This document shows positions 48,695 to 58,230 of a DNA stretch of 64,000 bases, piece after piece. The stretch covers positions 903,685 to 967,684 of the forward strand of contig NZ_PUIA01000016.1 of the NCBI RefSeq assembly GCF_002967715.1, in the 5' to 3' direction. Below the pieces are notes generated by a model. The model searched no databases. It was not told the origin of the DNA and was given only the letters and a program-made list of their open reading frames with translations. The translations under genes were made by a program, and so were the position numbers. This DNA comes from Blastopirellula marina. Lineage in GTDB: Bacteria; Planctomycetota; Planctomycetia; Pirellulales; Pirellulaceae. How positions within the stretch are numbered: the first letter of the stretch is position 1; the number at the start of each line of letters is the position of its first letter.

Positions 48695-48880
48695 AGCCAC
48701 ATTCCGGCCCATTTATCGGCAGAAGTAGCCATAAGCCCCAGCCGAAGGGCCGTATCAGGCCTTGTTTCCCGCGGCGAGAGTTGGCATATTGGTAGTTTCC
48801 CTTGAAGGCCTCAGCCACCGCTAGTGTGAACCGAAGCCAAGTGAGCGTGTCTCAAGAGGCACCCTCCCAGGGACAAAACT

Positions 48881-48955
48881 CGGGGTATAGCGCAGCCTGG
48901 TTAGCGCGTTTGACTGGGGGTCAAAAGGTCGCAGGTTCGAATCCTGTTACCCCGA
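48881..48955 (+). tRNA. tRNA-Pro (GGG)
   Basis: 75 nt. Acceptor CGGGGTA pairs with TACCCCG. Anticodon arm TTTGA-CTGGGGG-TCAAA with anticodon GGG, T arm GCAGGTTCGAATCCTGT. No CCA encoded. An inverted repeat (CACGTAACTG/CAGTTACGTG) follows within 45 bp. Confidence 0.95.
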
Positions 48956-49318
48956 CTTTTTCTAAACCACGTAACTGTCGATTCTAGCGGCAGTTACGTG
49001 CCGGCGGTGAAGAAGGCCGCTTTCTCTGAATGCCGCAGTGTCACAAATTCCGTCACACGGGTCAACAAAGCTTGGCTTTAATGCTTGTCAAGAAACCAAT
49101 TGCGTTTCAGATAGGCGGAGTTTCAGGAGTTGGGTAACTTACCTGCATAGTCGTACCATAAAATAAGGGCACTCGGAGTGTGTTTGTGAGCTCCCCTAGA
49201 GGTGAGGTACCGCATGAGTCACGCGGAATATTTCTGTGTAAGCAAGCTTACGTGGAAATACTCGGTCCAAGAATGAATTCTCGGGCCAACGCCTTCAACT
49301 CTGACACTGAGATATTGA

Positions 49319-50077
49319 ATGACTGTTCCATACGTCGCATACGTGACGCTCAAAGACGAATCTCTGCTCGACGCTGATTCATTTCCAGGAAGCCTTCCGT
49401 TCACCCGGAACCTACATCTGGAATTTGACGGGCCCGTCACTTTTTTTGTGGGCGAAAATGGTTCTGGAAAATCTACGTTGCTTGAGGCCATGGCCGTATT
49501 GGCTTGCCTGCCAATTTCCGGTGGCAGCATGAATGAATCTGGTGCCAATCACGCTTTCGCCGAACGCAGTCAACTTGCTAATTCGATCCGGCTTGCATTC
49601 ATCAAACAACCGAAAGACCGATATTTCTTTCGCGCGGAGACCCAGGCGCACTTCGCATCCCTCCTTGATCAACGACGAAATGATCCAAATTTTTATGGTA
49701 ACCCGTATATGTGCTATGGCGGTCGGTCGCTGCACGAAATGTCTCACGGCGAAGCGTTCCTATCCGTAATGCAGAATCGATTTGACCACGGCCTTTTCTT
49801 GATGGACGAACCAGAGTCCGCACTTTCTCCGCAGCGGCAGTTGACCCTTCTCGCATTGATGCACAGCTTGGTAAGAACCGGGAAATCACAGTTCTTCGTT
49901 GCAACGCACTCGCCAATCTTGCTCACATTTCCTGGCGCAACGATCATTTCATTTGACGATGGACGACTTGAACGGATTGCCCTCGAAGATACAACTCACT
50001 TTCAAATTACCCGAGATTTGCTCACCAATCCGGAAATGTATTGGCGTCATCTTGCTGCATCGGATTCCGAGTACTAG
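49319..50077 (+). CDS. Lone AAA/ABC-type ATPase
   Basis: 252 residues. Walker A GENGSGKST at about 42-50, signature-like SHGEAFLSV near 141, Walker B LFLMDEPESALSP near 160 and switch His ATHSP near 193. This is the AAA_21/RecF-like ABC-ATPase layout used in DNA repair and in several phage-defence systems (OLD, RloC, Septu). No nuclease or TOPRIM partner is visible next to it. It stands alone 360 bp behind tRNA-Pro, in AT-richer DNA, so it may be imported. Confidence 0.82.
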   Translation: MTVPYVAYVTLKDESLLDADSFPGSLPFTRNLHLEFDGPVTFFVGENGSGKSTLLEAMAVLACLPISGGSMNESGANHAFAERSQLANSIRLAFIKQPKDRYFFRAETQAHFASLLDQRRNDPNFYGNPYMCYGGRSLHEMSHGEAFLSVMQNRFDHGLFLMDEPESALSPQRQLTLLALMHSLVRTGKSQFFVATHSPILLTFPGATIISFDDGRLERIALEDTTHFQITRDLLTNPEMYWRHLAASDSEY

Positions 50078-50180
50078 ATGGGCGGCGAAAACGTGATATT
50101 TAACGTTCGGTGTAAAAACGGGTAGGTCCCTTCCCAATCGTTCAAAAGCTTGACGTGGCACGTCCGAAACCCGCAATGAG

Positions 50181-50247
50181 TTGGTGCTTTTCCGCGTTCA
50201 ACATCCCCGGCAGGTGTGAGGGGACGCCGAACGCGGAAAAGCACCAA
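50181..50247. repeat. 19-bp perfect inverted repeat
   Basis: Arms TTGGTGCTTTTCCGCGTTC (50181-50199) and its complement (50229-50247) with a 29-nt loop. Long enough for a stable RNA or DNA cruciform. Lies between the lone ATPase and the ClC remnant; no T run after it. Confidence 0.85.
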
Positions 50248-50398
50248 CCAGCAAGCCGAGGGCGATCTACATTCTGCCTGTAAACAGCGGAACGCCTGGC
50301 GGCGTCTGTTTTTCTGATGAGAGGGGGGAACGACCGTCGGCAAAAAAGTACCTCTATCGACGGCTGCACATCCTGCTTCGCCGCGAAGGGTTTTCTGA

Positions 50399-50614
50399 CA
50401 GGGCCTGGCACTGTCCTCGATCGGGGGGCTATTCGCGGCAACGGTAAGGGCACCTTTGACAGGCATTGTTTTGGTCGCAGAACTTACATCTCGCTTTGGA
50501 TTCCTCGGACCTTTGATCATCACTTGTATCGTCGCCAGCTTTACTGCCCAAGTGTTGGGAAGTAAACCAATCTACGAATCTCTCTTGGAACGCACTCTCT
50601 ACATGCCGAGTTAA
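50399..50614 (+). pseudogene. 3' remnant of a ClC-type chloride channel gene
   Basis: 71 codons in one frame read GGLFAATVRAPLTGIVLVAE, then FLGPLIITCIVASFTAQVLG, then SKPIYESLLERTL and a stop. This is the C-terminal end of ClC-family anion channels (the RAPLTGIVLV...E segment, with the terminal PIYEALLER). A TGA precedes it immediately and no ClC sequence was found further upstream, so the 5' part is lost. Likely deletion debris around the ATPase insertion. Confidence 0.78.
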
Positions 50615-50850
50615 CCGAACTCTCCTTCCGCCGCACAAACGCCACGAAGGATTGATCAATTCGGAGTTTCGTTCGTCGTGGGGTGCCTTGGGGTGAATGA
50701 GACTACAAAGGCGATTTATCAGAATTGGCTACTTCAATCAGTCGTCAACCGAGTACGGTTAAACCGTGCGACGTGAGTGACTCTTGAAAAAACAAAACGG
50801 TTCAGCCTTAGGTCCTAAGGGATTAGCACGGTATTCTTGCTAGACTTATA

Positions 50851-50867
50851 GTCACCCGATAGGTGAC
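50851..50867. promoter_or_regulatory. GTCACC-GGTGAC operator-like palindrome upstream of the kinase
   Basis: GTCACC (50851-50856) and GGTGAC (50862-50867) with a 5-nt spacer, 75 bp before the kinase start; a second pair, AAGTCA/TGACTT (50907-50912, 50931-50936), lies closer. Possible regulator sites. Confidence 0.35.
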
Positions 50868-50939
50868 GGAGCATGCATAAAAGAAAGCTCCACACGGATC
50901 ATGATTAAGTCACCTAAACCGCTCAACTCATGACTTAGC

Positions 50940-52400
50940 TTGATAATGAAACTAACCGCAAAACTCGTCGGTATATTTCTTCTCGGAATCATTTTGCTGA
51001 CGGGTCTGCTTGGCTATTGGACGGTTCAAAGTGAGTATGAACAGTTCAAACAAATTAAGTCTGAGAATGTCGCTGCCCTTGGGAATGAAGTTCGTGAGAC
51101 CATTGTGGTTGCCTGGAAAACAGAGGGGCAATTAGGGGCGATTAAACTGGTTCGCGACTTCGCAAACCGGCATCAGGAAATGATCATCCGCTGGGTGCCC
51201 TCAGGCGACCGCCATCAGACTCCTTCGGCAGAGGTTCCCAAAGAAGAGCTCGAAATCGCAACCACGGAGGCAATGGCAACCGTCCAAATACGCGATTCGC
51301 AAGGCAATGAACATTACATGCTCTACTACCCGATCGACATCGAACATGATCGAGCGGGATACGTTGAGTTTAAAGTCCCTCTGGAAGACGTTGCTCAGTA
51401 CATACGAATGACAACGTATCGCACCATATCGATCCTGATCGGAATGTTGTTGTGTGGGGTCGCGGTCGTGGTCGCTGGGGTAAGTATCGTTGGTCGACGA
51501 CTCGACAAGCTTGTTGAAAAGACAAAACGCATTGCCCAAGGCGATTTTTCACAGCCTGTTCAAATCAAGGGGAATGACGAAATATCGGAACTAGGCACGG
51601 CCCTTAATCAAATGAGTGAAACCCTGGAGACACAACAAAGGGAACTTCAGGAAGCATCCTCCGCCAGGTTATCCGCGATGGAACAATTGCGACATGTCGA
51701 TCGACTGAAGACCGTCGGTCGCCTGGCTTCAGGAATTGCCCACGAACTGGGAACCCCTTTGAATGTCGTCTCAGGGCGTGCAGGGTTAATCGCCTCGAAT
51801 CGCCTGACAGAAGAGGAAGTAAAAGAGAGCGCGATTGTCATCAAGTCCGAGTCGGATAGGATGGCAGCGATTATTCGTCAATTGCTCGACTTTGCCCGAA
51901 GACGTCCACCGCAGCGATCGATTGTCCAGCCACGCGAACTGGTATCAACGGTGATCAACCTTCTACAACCGCTGGCTCATCAACGCGATGTCCTACTGGA
52001 ACTGTCGGAAAGTTCGGCTATGCCAACGTCGCTCGATCCCATGCAGATTCAGCAAGTAGTGACCAACTTGATCGTGAACGCCATTCACGCGAGTTCGCCC
52101 GGCGGGACAATTCGAGTTTCCATCATCAGCACCAAGACGAGTCCCCCGACTGAGCCCAACTTCCCAGAGCGGAATTACATCTCCATTTGCGTTGAAGACC
52201 ACGGCATCGGCATCTCCGAGGACGCAATGCCTCACCTGTTCGACCCTTTCTTTACCACGAAGGAAGTGGGGGAAGGAACCGGGTTGGGGTTGTCCGTTTC
52301 GTATGGGATTGTCGAGGATCATGGGGGTTGGATCGACGTACAAAGTAAGTTGGGAGAAGGAAGCCGATTTACCATCTATCTCCCGGAACAGGATGCCTAA
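50940..52400 (+). CDS. Membrane sensor histidine kinase (NtrB-like)
   Basis: 486 residues (second ATG at 50946 is possible). Two membrane segments (5-27, 161-183) enclose a periplasmic sensor of about 130 residues without a named domain. HAMP at 184-236, the H box GIAHELGTPLNVV with His at about 268, N box LIVNAIHAS, G boxes EDHGIGISEDA and GEGTGLGLS. It should phosphorylate the NtrC-type regulator starting directly after its stop (TAAATG). Confidence 0.92.
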   Translation: MIMKLTAKLVGIFLLGIILLTGLLGYWTVQSEYEQFKQIKSENVAALGNEVRETIVVAWKTEGQLGAIKLVRDFANRHQEMIIRWVPSGDRHQTPSAEVPKEELEIATTEAMATVQIRDSQGNEHYMLYYPIDIEHDRAGYVEFKVPLEDVAQYIRMTTYRTISILIGMLLCGVAVVVAGVSIVGRRLDKLVEKTKRIAQGDFSQPVQIKGNDEISELGTALNQMSETLETQQRELQEASSARLSAMEQLRHVDRLKTVGRLASGIAHELGTPLNVVSGRAGLIASNRLTEEEVKESAIVIKSESDRMAAIIRQLLDFARRRPPQRSIVQPRELVSTVINLLQPLAHQRDVLLELSESSAMPTSLDPMQIQQVVTNLIVNAIHASSPGGTIRVSIISTKTSPPTEPNFPERNYISICVEDHGIGISEDAMPHLFDPFFTTKEVGEGTGLGLSVSYGIVEDHGGWIDVQSKLGEGSRFTIYLPEQDA

Positions 52401-53774
52401 ATGGAACCCAACAGCAACGGCCGTATTCTGATCGTCGACGACGAAGCCAACATGTGCCAACTCCTGGAGACGGACCTCCGGCTGCGGGGCTTTCGATCTG
52501 CGTGGCGCACATCCGCCGGCGATGCTATCGAATTGGTTAAGACCGAAGACTTTGACGTCGTGCTCACCGACCTGCGAATGCGGGGAATGAGCGGAACGGA
52601 ACTGTGCGAACGGATTTGCGCCAATCGGCCTGATATTCCAGTCATTGTCATGACTGCATTTGGCAGTTTGGAAACGGCCGTGGCCGCGATCCGTGCGGGG
52701 GCGTACGACTTCGTTACCAAGCCCATCGAAATGGAACTGCTGGCAATTACCCTGGCCCGGGCAGTCAGGCATCGACAACTACAGGAGAAAGTTAAACTCC
52801 TGAGTGAAGGGACAACTCAGGACGATCAATTCCAAGAGATGATCGGCCGTAGCCCTGTGATGACGAAGCTTTACGACCAGATAAGTCGCATCTCTACCAC
52901 GGAAGCGGCCGTGCTTGTCTGTGGCGAAAGCGGAACGGGAAAAGAGCTTGTTGCCCAATCCATTCATCGCCTCAGCAATCGGCGAAATGGCCCCTTCGTT
53001 CCGGTGAACTGCGCGGCGCTGCCGGAAGCTTTGCTGGAAAGCGAACTTTTTGGGCATGCCAAGGGAGCGTTCACGGATGCCAAGGCCGAACGTCGAGGTC
53101 TATTCTTACAGGCCGAGTCAGGTACTCTTTTCCTGGATGAGATTGGTGAACTGCCACTTGCCATGCAACCGAAACTCCTCCGGGCACTCGAGGAAAGCCG
53201 AGTTCGACCGGTTGGTGGCGATCAGGAAGTTCCGTTCGATGTCCGCTTAGTCACGGCGACCAATCGAGATCTTTTGACGGAAGTGGAGGAAGGACGATTT
53301 CGCGAAGACCTCTTCTATCGGATCAATGTCATTCAGTTGGACATTCCACCGCTGCGCGCCCGGGGAACCGATACGCTGTTGCTCGCTCAGCGATTTGTCG
53401 ATCAAGCTGCCAAGCGTTCGCACAGAGAAGTGGTCGGCATTTCCGATCCTGCCGCGGAACGATTGCTGAATTACTCTTGGCCTGGCAATGTCCGTGAACT
53501 GAGAAACATCATGGAAAGAGCCGTCGCCTTGACTCCCTTTGACAAGGTGGCTGTGGATGACCTGCCGGAAAAGATTCGCGACTATCGAAGCTCCCAAGTC
53601 TTTATTGGCGGTGACGACCCAAGTGAGTTGGTTCCGTTGCAAGAAGTCGAACGGCGATATATCCTCCATGTTCTGGGCACCGTTGAAAACAACAAAACAC
53701 TCGCCGCCCAAATCCTGGGACTCGACCGCAAGACGCTTTATCGCAAGCTGAAGCAATATGGTGTGAGCGACTAG
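52401..53774 (+). CDS. NtrC-family sigma54 response regulator
   Basis: 457 residues. Receiver with Asp at 57 (VVLTDLRM), AAA+ domain with Walker A GESGTGKE near 175, the sigma54-contacting loop GAFTDA at 222-227, a LDEIGELPLAMQPKLLRALE motif and the arginine finger region, then a Fis-type helix-turn-helix at the C-terminus (NNKTLAAQILGLDRKTLYRK). Activates sigma54 promoters; the nearest one lies 180 bp downstream before moxR. Confidence 0.94.
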   Translation: MEPNSNGRILIVDDEANMCQLLETDLRLRGFRSAWRTSAGDAIELVKTEDFDVVLTDLRMRGMSGTELCERICANRPDIPVIVMTAFGSLETAVAAIRAGAYDFVTKPIEMELLAITLARAVRHRQLQEKVKLLSEGTTQDDQFQEMIGRSPVMTKLYDQISRISTTEAAVLVCGESGTGKELVAQSIHRLSNRRNGPFVPVNCAALPEALLESELFGHAKGAFTDAKAERRGLFLQAESGTLFLDEIGELPLAMQPKLLRALEESRVRPVGGDQEVPFDVRLVTATNRDLLTEVEEGRFREDLFYRINVIQLDIPPLRARGTDTLLLAQRFVDQAAKRSHREVVGISDPAAERLLNYSWPGNVRELRNIMERAVALTPFDKVAVDDLPEKIRDYRSSQVFIGGDDPSELVPLQEVERRYILHVLGTVENNKTLAAQILGLDRKTLYRKLKQYGVSD

Positions 53775-53863
53775 CCTCTGGGGCACTCCTTCTTTGGCCG
53801 TGGGGTTGCTCTCTCTTGGCCATCGCGTGATCTTCTCTTTCGCGTCCACTTCTGGACAGATCC

Positions 53864-53900
53864 GTGGGGCATTCTGGGCTCGCGGGGCAAAATGCCCCAC
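53864..53900. promoter_or_regulatory. Enhancer-like palindromes for the sigma54 activator
   Basis: GTGGGGCATT (53864-53873) and AATGCCCCAC (53891-53900) form a perfect 10-bp inverted repeat. Inside it GGGGCA-AAA-TGCCCC (53884-53898) is a second palindrome. Another GGGGCAC sits at about 53780. The block lies 52-90 bp upstream of the -24 box, the right place for activator binding. Confidence 0.6.
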
Positions 53901-53951
53901 GGCATTGGGCTCCCCAAGCAAAAACACCCTGTTTTTAGGCTTCAAATCGCA

Positions 53952-53969
53952 TTGGCACACGAGTTGCCT
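53952..53969 (+). promoter_or_regulatory. Sigma54 (-24/-12) promoter of the moxR-bat operon
   Basis: TTGGCACACGAGTTGC has GG at 53954-53955 and GC at 53966-53967 with exactly 10 bp between, the required sigma54 spacing, and matches TTGGCAC and TTGC boxes. Transcription would start near 53979, leaving a leader of about 98 nt before moxR. Confidence 0.75.
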
Positions 53970-54076
53970 TTCTGGGCAACGACATGGTGCAACTCATGCC
54001 TGTCGACTTCAAACGACACTCTGAGCAACAGAACCAGCGGCACTTCCAAACTGCGCATTGTTTTCAAGGACAACTG

Positions 54077-55093
54077 ATGGTGACCACAAATACCCAACAG
54101 ACAGATCATCGCCAGATTAACGAGCTCACTGAAGAAATCAAGATTCGCAGCACTCCCTTCCGGCGTCTGTTAGATGAGATCGGCCGGGTCATCGTCGGAC
54201 AGCGGCAGTTGATACACCGGATGCAAGTGGGCCTACTCACCAATGGCCATCTGCTCATCGAAGGCGTTCCTGGGCTGGCGAAGACGACCGCCGTGTCTTG
54301 CCTGGCCAAAGGTATCAGTACCGGCTTCCAGCGAATCCAGTTCACTCCCGACCTGCTGCCTGCCGACCTGATCGGCACGCAGATTTATCGTCCGCACGAA
54401 CAGAAGTTCGCGATTCAGAAGGGCCCCATTTTCTCGAATCTGATTCTGGCCGACGAAATCAACCGAGCACCCGCCAAGGTGCAGAGTGCTCTCTTGGAAG
54501 CAATGCAGGAACGCCAGGTCACCATCGGCCATCATACCTATCCGCTGGACGATCCATTCCTGGTGATGGCAACGCAAAACCCCATCGAGCAGGAAGGCAC
54601 CTATCCACTTCCGGAAGCTCAGATGGACCGGTTCATGCTCAAGGTTCTCGTTGGTCATCCCACACGCGACGAGGAAATCGAGATATTGGAACGGATGTCA
54701 CGCACCAAGACTTCGCTCGAAGTGAATCCCACGTTGTCGCCTGCGGAAATCATTCAGGCACGCAGCCTGGTGGATGAGATCTACATCGACACCAAGGTAA
54801 GGGACTACATCGTCGACCTGGTGATCGCCACACGCGATCCTGGTTCCTTCAACCTGCCGATCGAAGACCTGATCCAGTATGGAGTTTCGCCGCGAGCAAC
54901 GATTAGCCTGACATTGGCCGCGAAGGCAAACGCATTCCTCGGTGGACGAGGCTACGTGGTGCCGGGCGATGTCAAGGAAGTTGCTCCAGACGTGTTACGG
55001 CATCGCTTGATCGTCACTTACGAAGCCGAGGCGGAAGAGAAGACTTCCGACGACGTGATCCGAGCGATTCTCGATCACGTTCCGGTTCCCTAA
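54077..55093 (+). CDS. MoxR-family AAA+ ATPase
   Basis: 338 residues from ATG with an AAGGA ribosome site (the upstream frame begins at the predicted transcription start). Walker A EGVPGLAKT near 62-70, Walker B LADEINRAP near 124, the QNPIEQEGTYPLPEAQMDRF motif that marks MoxR proteins, and a helical lid domain. MoxR ATPases act as chaperones activating the VWA-domain partners encoded next to them. Confidence 0.93.
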   Translation: MVTTNTQQTDHRQINELTEEIKIRSTPFRRLLDEIGRVIVGQRQLIHRMQVGLLTNGHLLIEGVPGLAKTTAVSCLAKGISTGFQRIQFTPDLLPADLIGTQIYRPHEQKFAIQKGPIFSNLILADEINRAPAKVQSALLEAMQERQVTIGHHTYPLDDPFLVMATQNPIEQEGTYPLPEAQMDRFMLKVLVGHPTRDEEIEILERMSRTKTSLEVNPTLSPAEIIQARSLVDEIYIDTKVRDYIVDLVIATRDPGSFNLPIEDLIQYGVSPRATISLTLAAKANAFLGGRGYVVPGDVKEVAPDVLRHRLIVTYEAEAEEKTSDDVIRAILDHVPVP

Positions 55094-55218
55094 CACGAAG
55101 ACGTCGTTCGAGGGGTGGCCGCAAACATTCCCCCAGGCCACTCCTCGACGACTCTTTCGTTGGCTCTCAGTAAGTTCTCACATCTTTCAGCCGCATGCTG
55201 TATTACGAGAAATGTTTC

Positions 55219-56094
55219 ATGATCCCCCGCGAAGTACTACAGAAAATTCGCCGCATACAGATTCGGACCTCTCACCTGGCCGACAACATGTTGGCCGGCC
55301 AATACCACTCGGCCTTCAAGGGACGCGGCGTCGAGTTTGAAGAGGTGCGACCCTACCGCATCGGCGACGACGTTCGAGCAATCGACTGGAACGTAACGGC
55401 CCGAACCGGTGAACCGTTCGTCAAGCTGTTTCGGGAAGAGCGTCAGCTTACCGCAACGTTCTTGGTCGACTTGAGTGCGTCACAAAGCTTGGGTACCCAC
55501 TGGCAGTCGAAACGAGAGTTGGTAGCGGAAATCGGAGCTACGCTGGCTTTCTCGGCCATTAGCAACAACGACAAAGTCGCACTGACCTTGTTCACGGACG
55601 ACATCGAGAAGGCGATTCCTCCGCGCAGTGGCTCGCGTCACGTCTTGCGTGTCATTCGCGAATTGTTGTATTGCGAGCCGATCGGTCACGGCACGAATTT
55701 GTCGCGTGCCCTCGAGCACCTGAATCGCACGGCCAAACGGCGATCGATCGCGTTCGTCATCAGCGATTTCCAAGATGCCAACTACGAGCAAGCGTTGAAA
55801 GTTGCCCGGCGAAAGCATGACATCATTCCGATCGTGGTGTCCGATCGACGCGAATACGAACTACCGAATGTAGGTTTGCTCGACCTGGTCGACTCAGAGA
55901 CAGGACAAGTGGTGGTGGTCGACACCTCGAGTCGTCATCAACGCCAGCGATACGCACAACGAGCCGAGGCGTTGGCAAATCAACGAGACCAGCTATTCAA
56001 GCGTTTGCGTATGGATCCCATCCATGTTCGCACAGGAGAAGATTTTGTGGATCCCCTGCGAAAGTTCTTTAGCCAAAGGGAGTGCCGACGATGA
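55219..56094 (+). CDS. DUF58-family protein
   Basis: 291 residues from MIPREVLQKI with a GAGAA site (an ATG 8 codons earlier is possible). ADNMLAGQYHSAFKGRGVEF, RPYRIGDDVRAIDWNVTART and LVDLSASQSLG are the family signature; DLSAS is a degenerate metal-adhesion motif. It stands between moxR and the Bat genes as in Bat operons elsewhere. Its stop overlaps the next ATG. Confidence 0.9.
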   Translation: MIPREVLQKIRRIQIRTSHLADNMLAGQYHSAFKGRGVEFEEVRPYRIGDDVRAIDWNVTARTGEPFVKLFREERQLTATFLVDLSASQSLGTHWQSKRELVAEIGATLAFSAISNNDKVALTLFTDDIEKAIPPRSGSRHVLRVIRELLYCEPIGHGTNLSRALEHLNRTAKRRSIAFVISDFQDANYEQALKVARRKHDIIPIVVSDRREYELPNVGLLDLVDSETGQVVVVDTSSRHQRQRYAQRAEALANQRDQLFKRLRMDPIHVRTGEDFVDPLRKFFSQRECRR

Positions 56095-57143
56095 AATTGA
56101 GTTCCACGGTTCTCTTGATTCAATCCACGGTAGCGCCGGCGATACGTTGGATAGCGTCTACAGCTCTCTTGGTTACTGCGTTAACCATGCCAGCATCTGC
56201 AGCCGACCAGCCAACGCCCTCTCCGCCGTCGATCACTAAAAGCGAGTCCCAGGGGCCAGCCAAAGTGACCGCGACCATCGATACGTCAACGGCTCAGATC
56301 GCCGAGCCGTTTTCCCTTCAACTAACCATCGATGTGCCAAAGGACATACTGGTTACATTGCCTCAGAACCAAACAACGCTTGGAACGTTCAATGTCCTGG
56401 AGGTTACCGATGCCACGGATATTCCCACGCCCAATGGAAGACAGTGGGTGCGGCGTTACCGCCTGGAAAGCCTGATTCCCGGCGAGCATTCCATCCCGGC
56501 AATCGACATCGCTTACGCTGACCGACGAACTGCCCCTTCGACGAGCGATATTGTGCGTTCACCCGCAATGAGTGTGACGATTTCAAGCGTCTTGGAGGGA
56601 ACTCCTGACCCGCTGAAGTTTCGCGACATCAAGGATGTTGTCGATCTTCCGGCTGTGCAAGCTCCCAACCATTGGCAGTTTTATTGCTCAGTGGGAACGG
56701 CCGCTTGCTTCGCGCTGGTAGGCCTTGCCGTTTGGGCGTGGCCCAATCGCAATTCGCTGGCGACTCCTAAGGAGCGGGCGCTGACGCAATTGGCCGATCT
56801 CAAACACAGTGGTCTTTTGGAGGCAGGCTACATCCAGCTTTATTATCTCCGCCTGACAAACATCGTGCGGCATTTCATTGAAGATCAATACGAGATCGCC
56901 GCCCCCAAACTGACAACGGATGAATTCCTGGCCAAAGCTGTCACAAGCAGCCAGGTTAACGACCAGCAACGCGGGCAATTGCGGGCATTTCTAACCCTGG
57001 CGGATCTCGTGAAGTTCGCGCAGTTCGAGCCTGGATGCGAGGACGCCGATCGAGCACTCGAGCGAGCAGAACAGTTTGTTCGGCAGTCTGCCAAGCTCCC
57101 AATAAGTGACACTTTGCCGGCAGCTACCAAGGAGAACGATTGA
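56091..57143 (+). CDS. Small BatD/DUF4381-like membrane protein
   Basis: 350 residues. The start ATG at 56091 has AAAGGGAG 8 nt upstream and overlaps the DUF58 stop (ATGA). Signal segment (about 22-40, LLVTALTMPASAA), a beta domain with SLQLTIDVPKDILVTLP, a transmembrane span near 200-220 and a cytoplasmic helical part (YIQLYYLRLTNIVRHFIEDQ) typical of DUF4381/BatD-like proteins. Overlaps the BatA gene. Confidence 0.72.
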   Translation: MKLSSTVLLIQSTVAPAIRWIASTALLVTALTMPASAADQPTPSPPSITKSESQGPAKVTATIDTSTAQIAEPFSLQLTIDVPKDILVTLPQNQTTLGTFNVLEVTDATDIPTPNGRQWVRRYRLESLIPGEHSIPAIDIAYADRRTAPSTSDIVRSPAMSVTISSVLEGTPDPLKFRDIKDVVDLPAVQAPNHWQFYCSVGTAACFALVGLAVWAWPNRNSLATPKERALTQLADLKHSGLLEAGYIQLYYLRLTNIVRHFIEDQYEIAAPKLTTDEFLAKAVTSSQVNDQQRGQLRAFLTLADLVKFAQFEPGCEDADRALERAEQFVRQSAKLPISDTLPAATKEND

Positions 57144-58222
57144 TGTTTCATGGACCTTCAGCCTGGTTTCTGTTGCTGCTGCTTATCATTCCTCCCCTGG
57201 TGTGGTGGATGGTCAGGAGAAAACGGGAAACGGCCATTTCGTTTAGTTCAACCAGCTGGCTTTCAGGGCTGACGCCCACTTGGAAGCAGCGTTTGCAATG
57301 GTTGCCGTCGGCGCTGCGTGTTGCCGCGATCATCCTATTGATCGTTGCGTTGGCGCGTCCGCAAGAAGGCCGCAAGCACACCGTCGTCGACAGCGAGGGG
57401 ATCGCGATCGAAATGGTGGTCGACCGTTCCGGCAGTATGCAGGCAATGGACTTCGAGCTCGACGGACAACCGGTCGATCGCTTGACCGCCGTCAAAGATG
57501 TTGTCGGCAAATTCATTTCCGGCGACGACACTCTTTCTGGAAGAACGAGCGACCTGGTTGGCTTGGTCACGTTTGCCCGTCATGCCGATGGCATTGCTCC
57601 CCCCACGCTCGACCATCCCTTCATGATCAAGCAGTTGGACAACACACAAATCGCGTTGAATCGAAACGAGGATGGTACCGCGATTGGAGATGCCCTCGGG
57701 CTGGCGGTTGAAAAACTCTCGGCTCTTGGCGAAGAGGATCAACGCAAGCTTAAGAGCAAAGTCGTCATCTTGCTCACCGATGGCGAGAACAACTCGGGGG
57801 ATCTCGATCCGGTCGTCGCGGCGGAACTCGCAGCGGCGATGGGCGTCAAGGTCTACACGATTGGCGTCGGAACGAAAGGGCGTGCCCCGGTACCCGTCGT
57901 CGACCCGTTCACTGGCCGTCGGACTTTCCAGATGGCTCAGGTCAATATTGATGAACAAACCTTGAAGACCATCGCCGATGCAACGGGTGGTCAGTACTAC
58001 CGGGCGACGGATACCGAGTCGCTCGAAAAGATTTACAACGAGATTGACCAACTGGAGAAGAGCCGCGTCGAGGCCCAGCACTTCGTCGACTACCGTGAAT
58101 TGGCGATCGAACCCATTCACGCTGGTGTTTGGAGCATTCCGCCCCTGGTCTTAATCGCATTCTGGCTCTTGGTTACCCAGGTCGTGCTCAGCAACACCGT
58201 CTACCGCAAGATTACGGAGTAA
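57143..58222 (+). CDS. batA: BatA-like von Willebrand factor A protein
   Basis: 359 residues from ATG overlapping the upstream stop (TGATG). Two N-terminal membrane segments (8-24, 57-72), a VWA domain with metal-adhesion site DRSGSM at 94-99, then VGLVTFARHADGIAPP and LTDGENNSG, and a C-terminal membrane segment near 330-350. The classic BatA layout. Presumed to bind protein partners under MoxR control at the membrane. Confidence 0.9.
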   Translation: MFHGPSAWFLLLLLIIPPLVWWMVRRKRETAISFSSTSWLSGLTPTWKQRLQWLPSALRVAAIILLIVALARPQEGRKHTVVDSEGIAIEMVVDRSGSMQAMDFELDGQPVDRLTAVKDVVGKFISGDDTLSGRTSDLVGLVTFARHADGIAPPTLDHPFMIKQLDNTQIALNRNEDGTAIGDALGLAVEKLSALGEEDQRKLKSKVVILLTDGENNSGDLDPVVAAELAAAMGVKVYTIGVGTKGRAPVPVVDPFTGRRTFQMAQVNIDEQTLKTIADATGGQYYRATDTESLEKIYNEIDQLEKSRVEAQHFVDYRELAIEPIHAGVWSIPPLVLIAFWLLVTQVVLSNTVYRKITE

Positions 58223-58230
58223 GCGAATCA

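Noticed and set aside
50074..50523. 149-codon leftward frame after the ATPase
   Set aside because: Covers the perfect hairpin and the antisense of the ClC remnant; composition is shadow-like.
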